64,000 nt of DNA from assembly GCA_039720395.1 (NCBI GenBank), contig CM077824.1:20979046-21043045 (forward strand), read 5' to 3'. The translations under genes were made by a program, and so were the position numbers. The first letter of the stretch is position 1; the number at the start of each line of letters is the position of its first letter. Shown piece after piece: positions 45,041 through 56,995 of this stretch. The notes beneath the pieces were generated by a model, which saw only the letters and a program-made list of their open reading frames with translations, did no database searches and was not told the origin of the DNA. Origin of the DNA: Liquidambar formosana (Eukaryota; Streptophyta; Magnoliopsida; Saxifragales; Altingiaceae).

Positions 45041-46455
45041 AATAGAAATCTGTCTTTTTCATGGTGACTTATACCTGTACCCTATTTAAGGTAATGAAAC
45101 CATCCAAAATATAATATCTCAATCCTAAACTTATCCAAATTAATTCAAACCCAAACTTTAAACATTCATTTAACTAATGAAGCCATCCAAAATATCAACC
45201 TTCCAAAATGCCATTACAAATTGAAAATAAATCAACAAAGATATTAAAGCATCCATATCACTATATTAAAAGCTTCAGGCTTTAACCTTTTCCAAAATGT
45301 CATTACAAATTAAAGTTTCAAGCTTCAAGCTTCAACCTTCTAAAATGTCATTACAAATTTTGAAGTAAATCAACAAAGATACTAAAAGCATCCAAAATGC
45401 AAAAATTCTAGCTAATTAGCAACCATTTTCTCCAAAGATACTAAGCATCCAAAATGCAGGAAATTCCAGCTGATTAGCAACAATCTATTCTTGTAAAACA
45501 TTGCAAAGAAACAAAGAAAATTAGAAAGTGAGAGAGAAAAACTAACTAAAAGAGAATCAAATATTCAGACAATGGTATTTCCTCAATGAATTGCATATAA
45601 CAACTGCTATTAATTTAAGATTCAGATCCAGACCCATTTTATATTGGACTTGGGAAAATGACAGTATCTCTAATTTTATTTTATTTTTTATATTTCACCA
45701 GTCATACATCATACGGATTGTCTAGTTAGGTCAATGAGTCAACCTATTCGAAACCCATAAGCTGGATAAATTCCTCCTTTGTGAATAAGTTAGGTTTTAT
45801 AAGATTTAGAAGTGTACTAGTATTTAAGAAGAACCAAAGAAAAACTGTTAGAAGTTCATAGAAAACATTTAAGTGATAAGACTAGGAACTAGAAAGCATC
45901 TTGAATGATCATCATCCCTTCTACAATAAAAGAAGCTTCTACTACTATCAATAATGTGGTTCAGGGTACTAGAAATATGATCATAACTTTCCAAGCCTAT
46001 GTAAAAAGGAAATGATCAATCAATATATTACAAGGTCTTAGCTAGGCATAATTATCAAAAGTAGGCTTCATTCATGTCTTCATGATCTATTAAATGCATG
46101 GCAATTCTAAAATACATATGCAAGTAGGAAAAAGAAAAAACTAATTCAGTGACTTAAAAAGTTTGAGTAGCAGCTCAAGAGGTAAATTACAATAACAAAG
46201 AAAAGAGCACAAAATCCCACAAGTTATAGAATAGAAGAAGAATATCAAAATACATAGAATTTCTTTTCCCTAAAAAAAAAGAGGACATACCATATTTCTC
46301 AATATTGTCAAAAAGCTTTACAATATCATTTTTTAATATACCAATCTACCAAATATAAGAAAATGAAAGACAAAATGTAAAACCCTCCACAGAAACAGTT
46401 GATGCAAGCATATTTAAAGCAAGAAAAACCAGTATAACCATAGTCAAATTATAGA
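45041..46455. other. Degenerate repeats and AT-rich DNA
   Basis: 45100-45480 repeats phrases such as 'ccaaaatg(c/t)cattacaaatt', 'aaatcaacaaagata(t/c)ta' and 'gcatccaaaatgca' two to three times, a decayed tandem array. The remainder is AT-rich with no gene recognised. It could be internal sequence of the CACTA element. Confidence 0.45.
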
Positions 46456-46705
46456 GGATCGATCCGTGGCCTAGAAGGATCGATCTGTGGTATCTTAGAA
46501 ATAGCAATTTTGCTTCTGCCTTGGTGGATCGATCCATAGCCTATGGGGATCGATCCATGGTATTTTAAAAATGCAAATTTTGCTTCTGCCTAGGTGGATC
46601 GATCCATGACCTAGGTGGATCGATCCATACTGCTCTAGGAATGCAAATTTTGGTTCTGTCAACCCGGATCGATCTAGCATGAACTCAGATCGATCCGGGA
46701 TCTAA
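46456..46705. repeat. 70 bp minisatellite with GGATCGATCC palindromes
   Basis: Units start with GGATCGATC at 46456, 46526, 46596 and 46666, spaced exactly 70 bp. Each unit contains a second ggatcgatc(c/t) about 25 bp later and a spacer 'atgcaaattttgcttctgcc'. About 3.5 copies. Confidence 0.9.
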
Positions 46706-47348
46706 AAAACAGTTTTTAAATTTTGGTTCTAACGTTATGGATATGTTAGGAAAATAAATCTATAAAAAGAAAAATTGGAAAAAATATTTGATAATATATA
46801 ACACATATTTAAGTTCAGCAACACTAATCTTTTATTGGCCACAGGATTTATGTTCATGAAATTGTGACTAAAGGCTTTATACTAACTATCTATCTCCTGC
46901 AACCTCCTCCACCTCCGAATTTGTGACTTCCGGTGTCAAAAAATACAACACTTAATACAATGCAAGGAAGAATTACAACTAAAGCCCACTTTTAGATATA
47001 TTATGACAACAAGCTTAAACAAAACACGATTCTAAATCAGATATTCTATCATTGAAACAAAGACCAAAATGTACCCCTCACAAGCAACAAATGCATTCTA
47101 TGCTTCAACTCCACAACCCAATATAGAATGCCTAGGGGGAAAGAAATCGCTCTATTCTACAGATATTTTGACACCTCACAATCCTACATAGATTTAAAAA
47201 TGAAATATCAGAGCATAAAAATAACTTGGACTCCTGAATGTGTTTCATGCATGAAAGAAAATTACTTATTCACAATAGTTTTCAAGAACTTCCAATGGGC
47301 TCTTAGAAATCTTGAGTACTGTCCAACAACATAGCTATCAAAAGATAC

Positions 47349-47380
<32 letters not shown>

Positions 47381-48357
47381 ATGAAAACAAATATTGGAAA
47401 CCAATCACAAACTTACTTGACACATTCCTTAAGGTCAGGTTATTTATAGTTCCTCCAACTACCAATCGCAACACTGGTGGGTTAAATTCAGATTATATAG
47501 GTGTAAATACTGAAAAGTAATAATATGCTTCACTATGAGTATCAACAGCACAAATAAACAGCTAGCTAACTTAACAGTAGGACTTGATCACAATTTCAAT
47601 GGAAAACTGAGCATTAAAAAAAATGAATTGAACCCAAAGATTCAAAAATAAGACATTCCAATGCCTTGTTAAAACATCTGCAGAATACATTGGGTAAATA
47701 AAACTCAGCAAAAACAAAAGACCACCAATTGAAACTATATAATAGCAAATATCCTCAAAAAATTAAATCCATTGCAACATGACTCACCAAAACAAACTCA
47801 TAATCTGATTCTTTGGGTAACAGAGGGGCTGTTTGGACAGGGGTTAGGGCTGGATAGGATCTACACTATCCAAAAGGTGGGTCTCACTAGTCATGAACCG
47901 TGTAGACCCTATATTGAAGATGATTTTGTACCCCCTGTGTTTCTGGTGCAAAGGCAACCGCATATATAATATTGAAGATGATTTTGTACCCCCATATATC
48001 ATATTCATCCTATTGGTTATGCATTCTATAGCCATCAAAGTTATAATATTTATAAAGAGTTTCAAGAAACAAAACTTAGAAAAAATTAGCCCACTAGTCC
48101 TTTATCCCCATGCACTACTCTTTACTTAGTGGATGTACTTCAAAAATCTTAACCATCAAACGAAAAAGAACATGAACCATCACTTAACAAGGAACAAGGA
48201 TAATGAAACATAAAATAATGCAGCTAAATATCATAAAATTCTGGAAATAAATAAATCATTCACAAAATATCTTCAAGGCCTGCTCATCTCAACCAAACAA
48301 AAACCTATCATAGAACCCTCGATGATCCCTTTCTATAACGTAAAATTAGGATTCATC
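46706..48357. other. AT-rich DNA without a recognised gene
   Basis: Includes a long A-run (47349-47377). 'tattgaagatgattttgtac' occurs twice, about 50 bp apart (47922 and 47972). A minus-strand phrase 'SHKFGGGGGCRR' before a stop (46897-46935) is Gly-rich but unsupported. No gene recognised. Confidence 0.45.
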
Positions 48358-48365
48358 GACTTGGT

Positions 48366-48457
48366 TTTTTTAATTATTTTTTTTTTCTTGATGAAGTAAA
48401 ATTTGTATTAGTAACATAGGGCTTAGCCCAAGTACATGAAACACATACAAGAAAAGT
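48366..48457 (-). mobile_element. 5'-truncated LINE tail with TSD
   Basis: Minus strand: 'gtacttgggctaagccctat', 'gttactaatacaaattttac', 'ttcatcaag' then an A-run. This is the 3' end of plant L1-type LINEs. Flanked by GACTTGGT at 48358-48365 and 48458-48465, a target duplication. Confidence 0.7.
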
Positions 48458-48465
48458 GACTTGGT

Positions 48466-49168
48466 ATTTGGTAGTGTGATACTTTTAAAAAAAAATGCCC
48501 ATGAAGAAAAGAATCATGCTGTCATTGTATTACTCCCTCTGTCCTGCAAAAATCATCCACGTTGGAATATCACCTTTATTGCATTAGCTAACCACATTTA
48601 TTTTCCCAATATTATACTTCCATTGTTTGAGGCTACAATGTGTAAAGAGAATTTTTTTTATAATTCTGAAATCGTTGGATGGGCCAATGTCGGAAATAGC
48701 AAAAAGTCAATAATTGACAATGGACAAACATGATGGGACGAACAGAAGAAAAAGAAGGCCAGTTTTTAAAGGCCAAAGAAACAAATGGTTTTGGACAATA
48801 TAGGAAATACAATCCAAAAACTAAGAGGGAATAAATATATTTGAGTTTATCAAATTCAGATTAGAGTCCAATACATTGCCTATGAAATTTCTATATACAC
48901 CACACACACATCCCTATGGACTAGTTAACAGGCCCACAAAGAGGCATTGAGTAATTATAGGGTACGAATTATATGCAAGGCCTAATAGCACCAAAAAATG
49001 ATAGCTTCATTCCAAGCATAAATAGCATCTAGCTAATAGTGAATAAAAATGTTCAAAATAATCAATATCCTAACTATTATGGTTCCAACAGCCAAACAAG
49101 TGACATGGATGCCAATGGTATTATAAGTCCCTACTAGCTGTGAACTGGACAAGGAGATGAAAGCTAAC
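48466..49168. other. No recognised exon
   Basis: Lies downstream of the last recognised nucleolin-like exon on the minus strand. The next expected RRM1 segment was not found here. Contains a stretch near 48535-48610 resembling dispersed repeat sequence ('actccctctgtcctgcaaaaatc'), a Stowaway/Mariner-like MITE phrase. Confidence 0.4.
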
Positions 49169-49979
49169 CTTTTGCGCTTCTTCTGCCGTTGCAAACTCAA
49201 CATGGCCAAAGCCCTTAAACATTCCTTCTGCGTCTGAGGAGAAGCGGATGTCAATAACTTCACCCGCCCCTTTAAAGAAATCCTCCCTGCAAAAATGTAG
49301 TTGTCAGATGGAGATCACCTTGGATAAATTTATCAAATTTAAGAGACACAATGCATACACATGATCTCGTTCAACTTGAAACGATAGGTTGCCAACAAAG
49401 AGTGTCTTTAATCCCGTGGTTTGAGCTTGAGGAATAGCAGGGGTTTGGGGCTGCATTAAAAATTCATTACAAATTCAACATATGGAAAATTGGGCACACT
49501 AAAAACGCTATGGCCAGTAAGGGGGAACAAATGAAATAACAGGTAATTATAGCTTTCTTTTCAGATTTTGTAACAGCATCTACCACCTCTACGTCAGTGT
49601 CCTGTATGCCAAAAAAATTTCAAAAACTTTCATTAGTTAAATTGCAATGTATGACTAAGACCATTCATTTAGACCAAACAACAATATGATGGGTGATAAG
49701 ACAAGCAAAGACTCTTACGGATATGGATGTCTAAATGATTATTTGTTCCCAGAGTACTAGAAAGGCCACAAAAAGGCACACATTGAAGACACAAAAAATC
49801 AATCTTTTCCTCCTCAATTTTGGTCAATATCATTTAGTAAAATTTCAATTTAAAGCCCCATTAGACTAATCTAAGCCTACATAAATGCAAGATTAAATAC
49901 AATCCACTCCCAATTATTGGTTTTGCACCTTTGGATGGTGACACTCCTAACTAGGTCATAGCACTACAACAGAATATGT

Positions 49980-50395
49980 CATCCACGGCGTGCAAAAAAC
50001 GCCTTAAAAGACCTTTTACGGCATGCGGGCAAACGCCGTCTAGGGCGACGCCGTGAAAGGTCGAGTGTTATACACGACGTGCGGTGAATGCCGTAATTGA
50101 GTTATTTACGACGTTCGTTGTATGCCGTTAATAATTATTTACGGCGTGCATCTGAAAGTCGTGACTATACCATTTACGGCGTTCATGTGCACGCCGTAAA
50201 TAACTAAAATACGACATTTCCATGTATGCCGTAAATAACTCAAATACGGCATTTATGTGTACGCCATCAATATATTAGTTACGGCTTGGCAATAAACGCC
50301 GTAAATGATATGACATGCCCTGAAATAGGTACTAGTGATATATTGGTGACATTTATTGCATGCCGTAATTCACTTGTTATGGCAACCTGTGCACG
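49980..50395. repeat. CACTA left subterminal repeats
   Basis: At least eight partly self-complementary units such as 'ttacggcgttcatgtgcacg', each with ACGGC(G/A)T ... (A/T)(C/T)GCCGT about 20-24 bp long, spaced by AT-rich bases. This matches the element-specific transposase-binding arrays of CACTA transposons. Confidence 0.85.
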
Positions 50396-53035
50396 TCACT
50401 AAATCTATTATTATTTCCTAATAGGTAGTCTTTGATAACACCAAAGCATAAAATGCAACAAAAAATGCAAAACCTGTAATGTTGAAATAAGCAACTATAG
50501 CAAAACTCAAACTCATGGAATCCAACACATAAAGTCATAACTGTTCTTTGCTTCCCACTTGAAATGAGAAATTGTTCAAAAAAAGGAGAAACATACAATA
50601 CGTGATCAAGTCCACAAAAATAGAACTTCAATCAATCTTCCATCACGTACTTGGTAATTGTGTTTTTCAAAATACAACCCATTTACATAATACTATTGCA
50701 TCCATGCCATACTAATAGTACCAACTAGTAAAATAACAAAACACCAGCTTTGCAGACACATCCCACCAAACTAAGCATTAATAACTCAATGATCACCAAT
50801 TCACCACGATGAAATAGAAACAAAACTTTCAAAAAGAGACCCAAAACAGTTGTCACTAATGATCAACCTGCAAAATATAAAGGTATAGTTAGAAATTAAG
50901 CAAGTCCATAGTAAAGAAGCAACCAAATTTCTAGAATCAAATTGCCAAATGAGAAAAGGGGCGGGTGTAAATCTTGGTTGAACTAACTGTACCAAAGGAC
51001 TCCCTTTTTTAATCAGCCTGCTACTATCTGTCGAGAATATGGAAGCATTAAAGACCTTTAATGTTTCAGCCATTCATCTTGAGTATGAATGCAAGATATC
51101 AGGGTATAAAGGTATCATGTTTGCCATTAAAGGTATCATGTTTGCCATATTAATGTAAGGTTGCACTCTCCACTCCATTTCCCCATGGCATGGATGCAGG
51201 ATATCAGGGTATATAACAATTCTCAACATAGAATTGAAATTTTAGCTTCATGGGTCGTGGATAGATGAAAACTGAAAAGTAGCATTTAAGACTTCCATGA
51301 AATAAGCGAATCAAAGCAAATCTAGTCTTGTGAGGGCAACTATTTGGTTAATCAATTTGAAACAATCTGCCAATGTGTACTTCCATGAAAAATTAAGATT
51401 AACAGAGTTTGAGAAAAAAAAGTAACAGGCTTCCCTCTGAGACGTTGATTGCAAGTCCTACTCCGGTCTACTAAAGAAGTAGAATACTGTTTAGTAAACA
51501 TACTTTAATCGATTCCCACAAAATTACTCTACTTTGAGTAATAAAGCATCCAGTTTAAGGCTTAATTTGCAAGCCTTTTCTCCAGAGAGAGGAAATGTGA
51601 CCTAAACCATGACATACAAAAGGAAGAGGTTTTCAATAAGTAAGATATCTCATCACTTAAAGAGCTTGAACAATGATCTTGAAGACAAAAGATTGCACTT
51701 TTACTGCAAAAATGGCAATTCTATGAAGGTGTTATTCTCCTTGATAATACATATATTTAAGGACCGAAATTAAGGATTGGTAAGAGATTCATATATGGTT
51801 TCAGTATAACCTTGCATCAGAGATTCGGAACAGAATATTTCCTTCAAAACTAATACAAAGTTGGAGCTAAGATTCTTACGTTGGGCTAAGGAGAAAGGCA
51901 TCAAAAGGAGCAAAAGATCAACACATCATGGGATAATTGCTGTCAAATGGCTACTCTTAGTGAACTTGCAGATAGAAACCCTTGCACAATAAAAAAGTAA
52001 ACAAGTTAGTGAGAGGAATGAACTAAAGGCATGAAATTATGTGCCAAAAAAGAAAAGAAGAATTGGAACCTACATAATCATATGGAGCAGAAGCCTCTCT
52101 AATGGTTATATCTGGCCAATGCTAAACCATGTTATTGACCAAAAAAAAAGAGAAGCTCAGATATTAGGCAAAAGACAGATATAATTTGTAAGTAAAGGTC
52201 AAAAAAAAATTCAAATGTTGCATCCTATATACAACATAGTGAAAGATGCATACCAAAATTAGACATGCATTGACCTTCTAAAAAACTCTAACAAGTAAGA
52301 AAGAAGGTTGAATAAATTAAGACAAGGGTAGTGCAGTGGACATAGTTAAACTCTCTTATATGCATGCCAAATTGATTAAGCAAGAAACAGAACTGAATTT
52401 TTTTAAAATAATGATATCATTCCGTTATCTTAAAAATCTACAGCAAAATCAATTGAAAAAACAGAGAATTGGGAAACATGAAATCACATGCTAGACAGGC
52501 TAGGGAACCAAATGCTTAGTAATGTCAGGAAAGACAAACTAGAACAACCAAAAAAGAAATAGAAAACAATGAGTAATTGCTGAATAATGAATTCAGTTAT
52601 CTTAAAAATTAGAAACAGGTATTAAGAAAGTAAATAATTGCAGAATTTTTCTTGATTGACAGACCTGGGGTTGAACGAATATATTATTTTCTCCTTTGTT
52701 TAAATGAAAAGAACAAAGAGAAATAGCAAAAAGAGAATTTTACCAATTATTTTCTCCTTAAATCATTTAATAATTTTTGCTTATCAACCAACCAAAAAAG
52801 AAGGAAATACCCAATAGATTTTTTTTTTTCAAGAATCACTAGAAAATTGTACAACAGATTGTTTTCATTATCACCACAGAGATCACATCTATAGCTCCAC
52901 AGGTTACTAGAAGTCATTCTTCCTCCTAAACAAAACTCGAAATCCAGTCTTAGTGTACAGTAGAGGAACATCATTACATAAATAACCTTTTAAGTTGGAA
53001 GATATTCATTAACAAGCAATTCTACATCATACTAC
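50396..53035. other. CACTA interior without a recognised exon
   Basis: AT-rich. A minus-strand stretch at 51073-50930 ('VFNASIFSTDSSRLIKKGSP') and one at 52990-52915 ('NDVPLLYTKTGFRVLFRRKN') look exon-like but were not identified. The following GHKL exon expected after 53036 ('WGK.GAS') was not found. Confidence 0.4.
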
Positions 53036-55793
53036 TTCACTAGAGAGTTTTTATCACTGCTATCCATTCCAGGGCCTGTGTCAAAAATTGAAATCCTATC
53101 CTCATCAATGTTCACATTGCAAATTGAAATGACCAGATATGTACGAAAATATAAACATTCACACGAAGTTAAACCTTAAATTTTGAGTGATCAACAAAAC
53201 CAATCTAAAATTTGTAAAACTTTGAAAGAACAATGTTAAAGCACTGACAATAATCTTGGAGATTGAAATATAATCCAACTTAAAAAGCAAGTTATCGCGT
53301 ATCCAACCTTTTGACCCTTGGAACAAAAATAAAGAGTTTTTTTATTAAAAGTCATTAGCTAGCTTACATAAGGGATCCCTTAAGAAATCGGGACTCATAG
53401 ATATATATGAAATTACAACTGTGGCATAAATTAATTCTTGTAAGATTAAAATGAAGTCTCATCCTTTAAAGTGTCTGGCATTAAATTCAAGAGTTTCATC
53501 TTTATACCTACTTTTAAACATACACATCCTACTTCTTACAAAACAAAACATAAATACGCTCATTCGCAATGCCCTATCTTAACAAGAAATGTTTCCAAAA
53601 TTACTTAGTCGTTATAGGGATGTCAATGGGCATCCAATTTTTATTTTTATTTTTATTATTATTTTTTCTTTTAAAGGGAACCAGGGATCAAATCTGAAAC
53701 TAGACTTTGAATATTGCTCAGGAACAAGGAGGAGGGAACCAAGGGTCACACAAACCCAAAAGAACAACTGTAGGGGAAGTTATCTGAAGAGAAAATAATA
53801 AATTCATCCAATATAGATAACTCATCATTACATCACTTTTGTTCCCTACAAGCTCTTAAATAACTTCATAATGTTGCCTACTTCAAAGTCCTATGATTTG
53901 TTAAATGACATAACTTCCTACTAGTTCCAAAACATTGAAACTATGACTCCAACTAGAAATACTTAACCATAAGACTAATTGACAGATCCGTCCTTTTAAT
54001 TCTAGCAGGAACTAAAAAGACAAAAATACCCTTATACATAATAAGCTATAACTGATAAGACCGCCTCTGATCTCTTCAACTAGATGGCTGCATCAATATG
54101 TTTCCATAAGTACTTTGCTTTTCCTAAGGATCAAATGGGTACCCAATTATTTTTAATATAAAAGGAAAAAGGTTCCCAGACCCAACCAAATAACTGTAAG
54201 TTCAAAATCTGGTAGCCACTTCATAGAACTGTTACTATTCTAGTCAAACTTTGGTAGAGGGTATCTCTGTGTAATGCTTAGTAATAATTAATAAAGGTAG
54301 TTAAGTCTAAATATGAAATGTATGTTTTTTTTCTCTCCTGCAAAAATGGATTACTTCAACATTCTAATCTGAAAAGTCATGTCTTGTGTTTTCGGTAGAG
54401 ATATGTTTGCACGTTTCTTGGATACAAATTAGGTACCCAACAGTTATTGGGAAGATTTATGGTTGTTCTTGGTTTCAAGGATATCAGATGTAAGCCCAAA
54501 ACTGATAAGAACCACGACCAATAAATTAAATAAGGTCTTCTTCTGGGTACTTATTAAAAGATATAATTAATATGTCTCATTAACAACATAAAACAGTTGA
54601 CATATAGAAGATTTACATAAAAGTGAAACAATAACTCCACCAAAAGAAACAGATCATGAAAAGAAAGTGTGCATTGAAATTTAACTAGCCTGGCATAACT
54701 AAACGATAATTGAGTTATCTCATACCTAACTAATCTCCACTCATCGAAACCATTAGACCACACTGCTTGCAATGAATTATCCTGGTAAAAGAGCAGAATA
54801 GGTTAGGTACCGAAATCATACAACAAAAACAATCACCCAACAAAACCCATTCCTTAAACTGTATTCCACAACTTACAATTTAATCCACTAAAGCCCTCGC
54901 ATATGTATAATCTTCTGGAAGCTCCCTTAACAAGTCTATATTCGGAGTCAGATCCCACATATCCTACAAACCCAACGAGAATTTTCATCTACATTATTAG
55001 ACTCAAAATGTTCGCTTAATCAAGCACAAATTTTAGCAACGCTGGGCTTCCCAAAATTCCCTTCTTAGAATTAAAAAGACATATTAACAGTTAAAACTAC
55101 ATTAACATTAAAACAGCAACAGATACTAAGTCTAACAATAACATTAGAACAAACAAATAATGACTCAAATTAACTACCAACCTGAAAAGTCTTCGATATC
55201 ATGCCAGACCCATCCTAATTCCAAAAGAAAAGAAAACAAATTATTACCAAATAAGGAAACTGATTAATACAAACAACTTCTGCATTGGAAAACAATGAAA
55301 GCAGGGACTCATATGAAGCCTTATAATATGGCACTAGTGTGGTATAAATTCCTGAAACAAGTTCTTTTTCCAAACATGTTTTCAAAAACATCTTCAGGAT
55401 ACATTGAATATGGCAAAATTAATACCAATTAAGTGAACCGTTAAGCCAAAACAAGTCCTACATTGATCAATAATGTAACAATGACACACATGACGCCTTT
55501 GTATATGGCACTTGTGAAATTCAAATTTTACTTAAACAGATTCAATTTCTAACACGGTTTTCAAATTTTTTTCCAAGAAACATTGAATATGGGAAAATGA
55601 TTACCAAATACGCAAACCCATTAAGCCAAAACAACTACTACATGGAACAACTATGAAAACAGGGACTCACATGAAGTGTTAGAAGATGGTACTTGTGCGG
55701 TTTGAAATTTTTGAAACAGAATCTGCCTCTAATCTTGTTACCAGAGGCATTTTCTTCCAGAATCTGCTCATTTTCTTGTTGAAACGATGGAAT
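53036..55793 (-). pseudogene. Captured GMI1/SMCHD1-like gene, N-terminal ATPase exons
   Basis: Exons in order: ~55793-55671 ('GRFCFKNFKPHKYHLLTLH'), 55214-55182 ('DGSGMISKTFQ'), 54963-54877 ('DMWDLTPNIDLLRELPEDYT'), 54781-54726 ('DNSLQAVWSNGFDEW'), ~53133-53036 ('ISIFDTGPGMDSSDKNS'). The DNSLQA motif (N box, Mg-ATP Asn) and DTGPGM (G1 box) are GHKL ATPase hallmarks; order and wording fit the plant GMI1 family of SMCHD1-like proteins used in DNA repair and chromatin. Splice sites are mostly canonical. A TAA at 54880-54882 stops the frame just before DNSL, where the family has Leu. Later exons, including the SMC hinge, are absent. It lies wholly inside the 49962-56499 CACTA element. Confidence 0.85.
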
Positions 55794-55959
55794 CTAATGG
55801 ACGAAAAATCAATGCAAGAGAAGCCCCCAAAATGTCGAGAACCCAGTCGGGTCTCACCAAAAACGATATGGTAAACCATTGTTTTGGTTCCTCTTTGGTG
55901 CTTAGACAAGACCACAAACCCTATGTTGGACATTCAAAGAGAGACATCGATAAAGAGAG

Positions 55960-56006
<47 letters not shown>

Positions 56007-56254
56007 TAGAGTGAGAGAGAGAGAGTACCGTGAGAAGGAACATACACAGATCAAGCCTCTTCCCCCTGAGAAAGAGACGCACCAAGCCCTAGCTTCTAAT
56101 TCTCCTTCTCCTTCTCCTTCCCCTTCTGGTCCATAAGTCGAAGAAAAGAGGAAAGGAACTTACCAAAATATTAATAAAAAAAAAGAGGAACGGGAAAAGT
56201 ACAATTACAAAATAAAAGCCCGCTGAATTTTCCCGGTGAATTTTTATTATGAGC
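55794..56254 (-). other. Probable 5' region of the captured GMI1-like gene
   Basis: Minus strand shows a CT-rich leader (complement of the (GA)n run at 55959-56020) and 'ggtcttgtctaagcaccaaa' before the first recognised exon, as in a plant promoter/5' UTR. An intron acceptor 'cgtccattag' precedes the exon at 55793. The start codon was not fixed. Confidence 0.4.
55959..56024. repeat. Microsatellite (GA)n
   Basis: GA repeats with two interruptions, seen directly. Confidence 0.9.
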
Positions 56255-56475
56255 GCCCTTAATAAACGCCGTTAAAAAAAATTTTGTATGCCGTTAAAAT
56301 GGATCATTTTAATGGCGTGTGCAAGCCTGCCGTAAAAACTATTATTAACGGCATGCCAAACATGCATGCCGTTAATATAGTCTCCCTCACTATCATTGAC
56401 GGCGTTCATTTTGTGCCCGCCGTAAATGTGTACATTAACGGCATGCATTTTATGCCCGCCGTTAATGTGATGCCG
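56255..56475. repeat. CACTA right subterminal repeats
   Basis: Repeated 'aacggcatgc...catgccgtta' type palindromic units (for example 'aacggcatgccaaacatgca'), the mirror of the left array, directly inside the right terminus. Confidence 0.85.
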
Positions 56476-56995
56476 TGAATACCACAATTTGTTGTAGTGT
56501 AGGGCAACTGCCCAAGTTTTTTTTATTCCTTTTTTTTTGGGATAAGACAGCTGCCCATGTTACCATCACCTAAACTGCAGTCATTTAATTTCTTAAGCAA
56601 ATAACATAAACAAAAGCATGCTTTCTTCTAACATATTAGAGCTAATTTCAATTATATAACTTGAGTGAGAAGCCTGTACATTTTTCTTCGGAGTCTTGGA
56701 AGGTTGTTCCTCTTCACTTTCTTCCTCACTTTCTTCGTCCTCAGAACTACAGCTTTCCCTTGAAACTTGAGTAGGCTTCTATAATATAAAACCAGAATGA
56801 CTTTAGAAAGGCCATAGAAGCCTAGCACTAAAAGATTGTAACTTTGAACATCATTTCCCCTAACAAATAGTAACTCCAAAGTCCTAACCTTCTTTATTAA
56901 CTGTGCCTTTGAAGGCTCATCATATGAACTATCCTCATCACTGCTGCTTTCATTCTTACCAGCCTTCACATTAGGTTTTACAACACTTGATGTAG

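Larger units (their letters stand above)
49962..56499. mobile_element. CACTA (En/Spm) element, 6.5 kb, TSD TAG
   Basis: Left end CACTACAACAGAATATGTC at 49962; right end, complement, CACTACAACAAATTGTGG at 56499. The 3 bp TAG occurs at 49959-49961 and 56500-56502. Subterminal 'acggcgt...acgccgt' repeats fill 49985-50390 and 56255-56475. No transposase (TNPD/TNPA) frame was recognised. The interior carries exons of a GMI1-like host gene, so it is a non-autonomous, gene-carrying element. It sits in an intron of the nucleolin-like fragment. Confidence 0.9.
49169..56995 (-). pseudogene. Nucleolin-like gene fragment, split by a CACTA element
   Basis: Exons on the minus strand, upstream to downstream: 56995-56889 ('KNESSSDEDSSYDEPSKAQL'), 56778-56680 ('SSEDEESEEESEEEQPSKTP'), both acidic and typical of the nucleolin N-terminus; after a CACTA-bearing intron, 49601-~49552 ('DTDVEVVDAVTKSEKK'); 49450-49359 ('TTGLKTLFVGNLSFQVERDH'), carrying RNP2 LFVGNL of RRM1; and 49286-49169 ('EDFFKGAGEVIDIRFSSDAE', 'FKGFGHVEFATAEEAQK'), carrying RNP1. 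Splice phases fit across most junctions. The donor after 'KSEKK' is not canonical. The N-terminal exons, the rest of RRM1, RRM2 and the Gly/Arg tail were not found, so it is a fragment. Nucleolin acts in rRNA gene chromatin and pre-rRNA processing in the nucleolus. Without the CACTA element the interrupted intron would be ~540 bp. Confidence 0.8.

Noticed and set aside
46897..46935. Gly-rich end 'GGGGGCRR' as the nucleolin C-terminus
   Set aside because: Too short, lacks Arg-Gly-Gly repeats, and no linking exons were found.
48466..48476. 'ttggtagtgtg' as the missing right end of the first CACTA element
   Set aside because: It does not match CACTACAGGAAA in complement and no 3 bp duplication fits.
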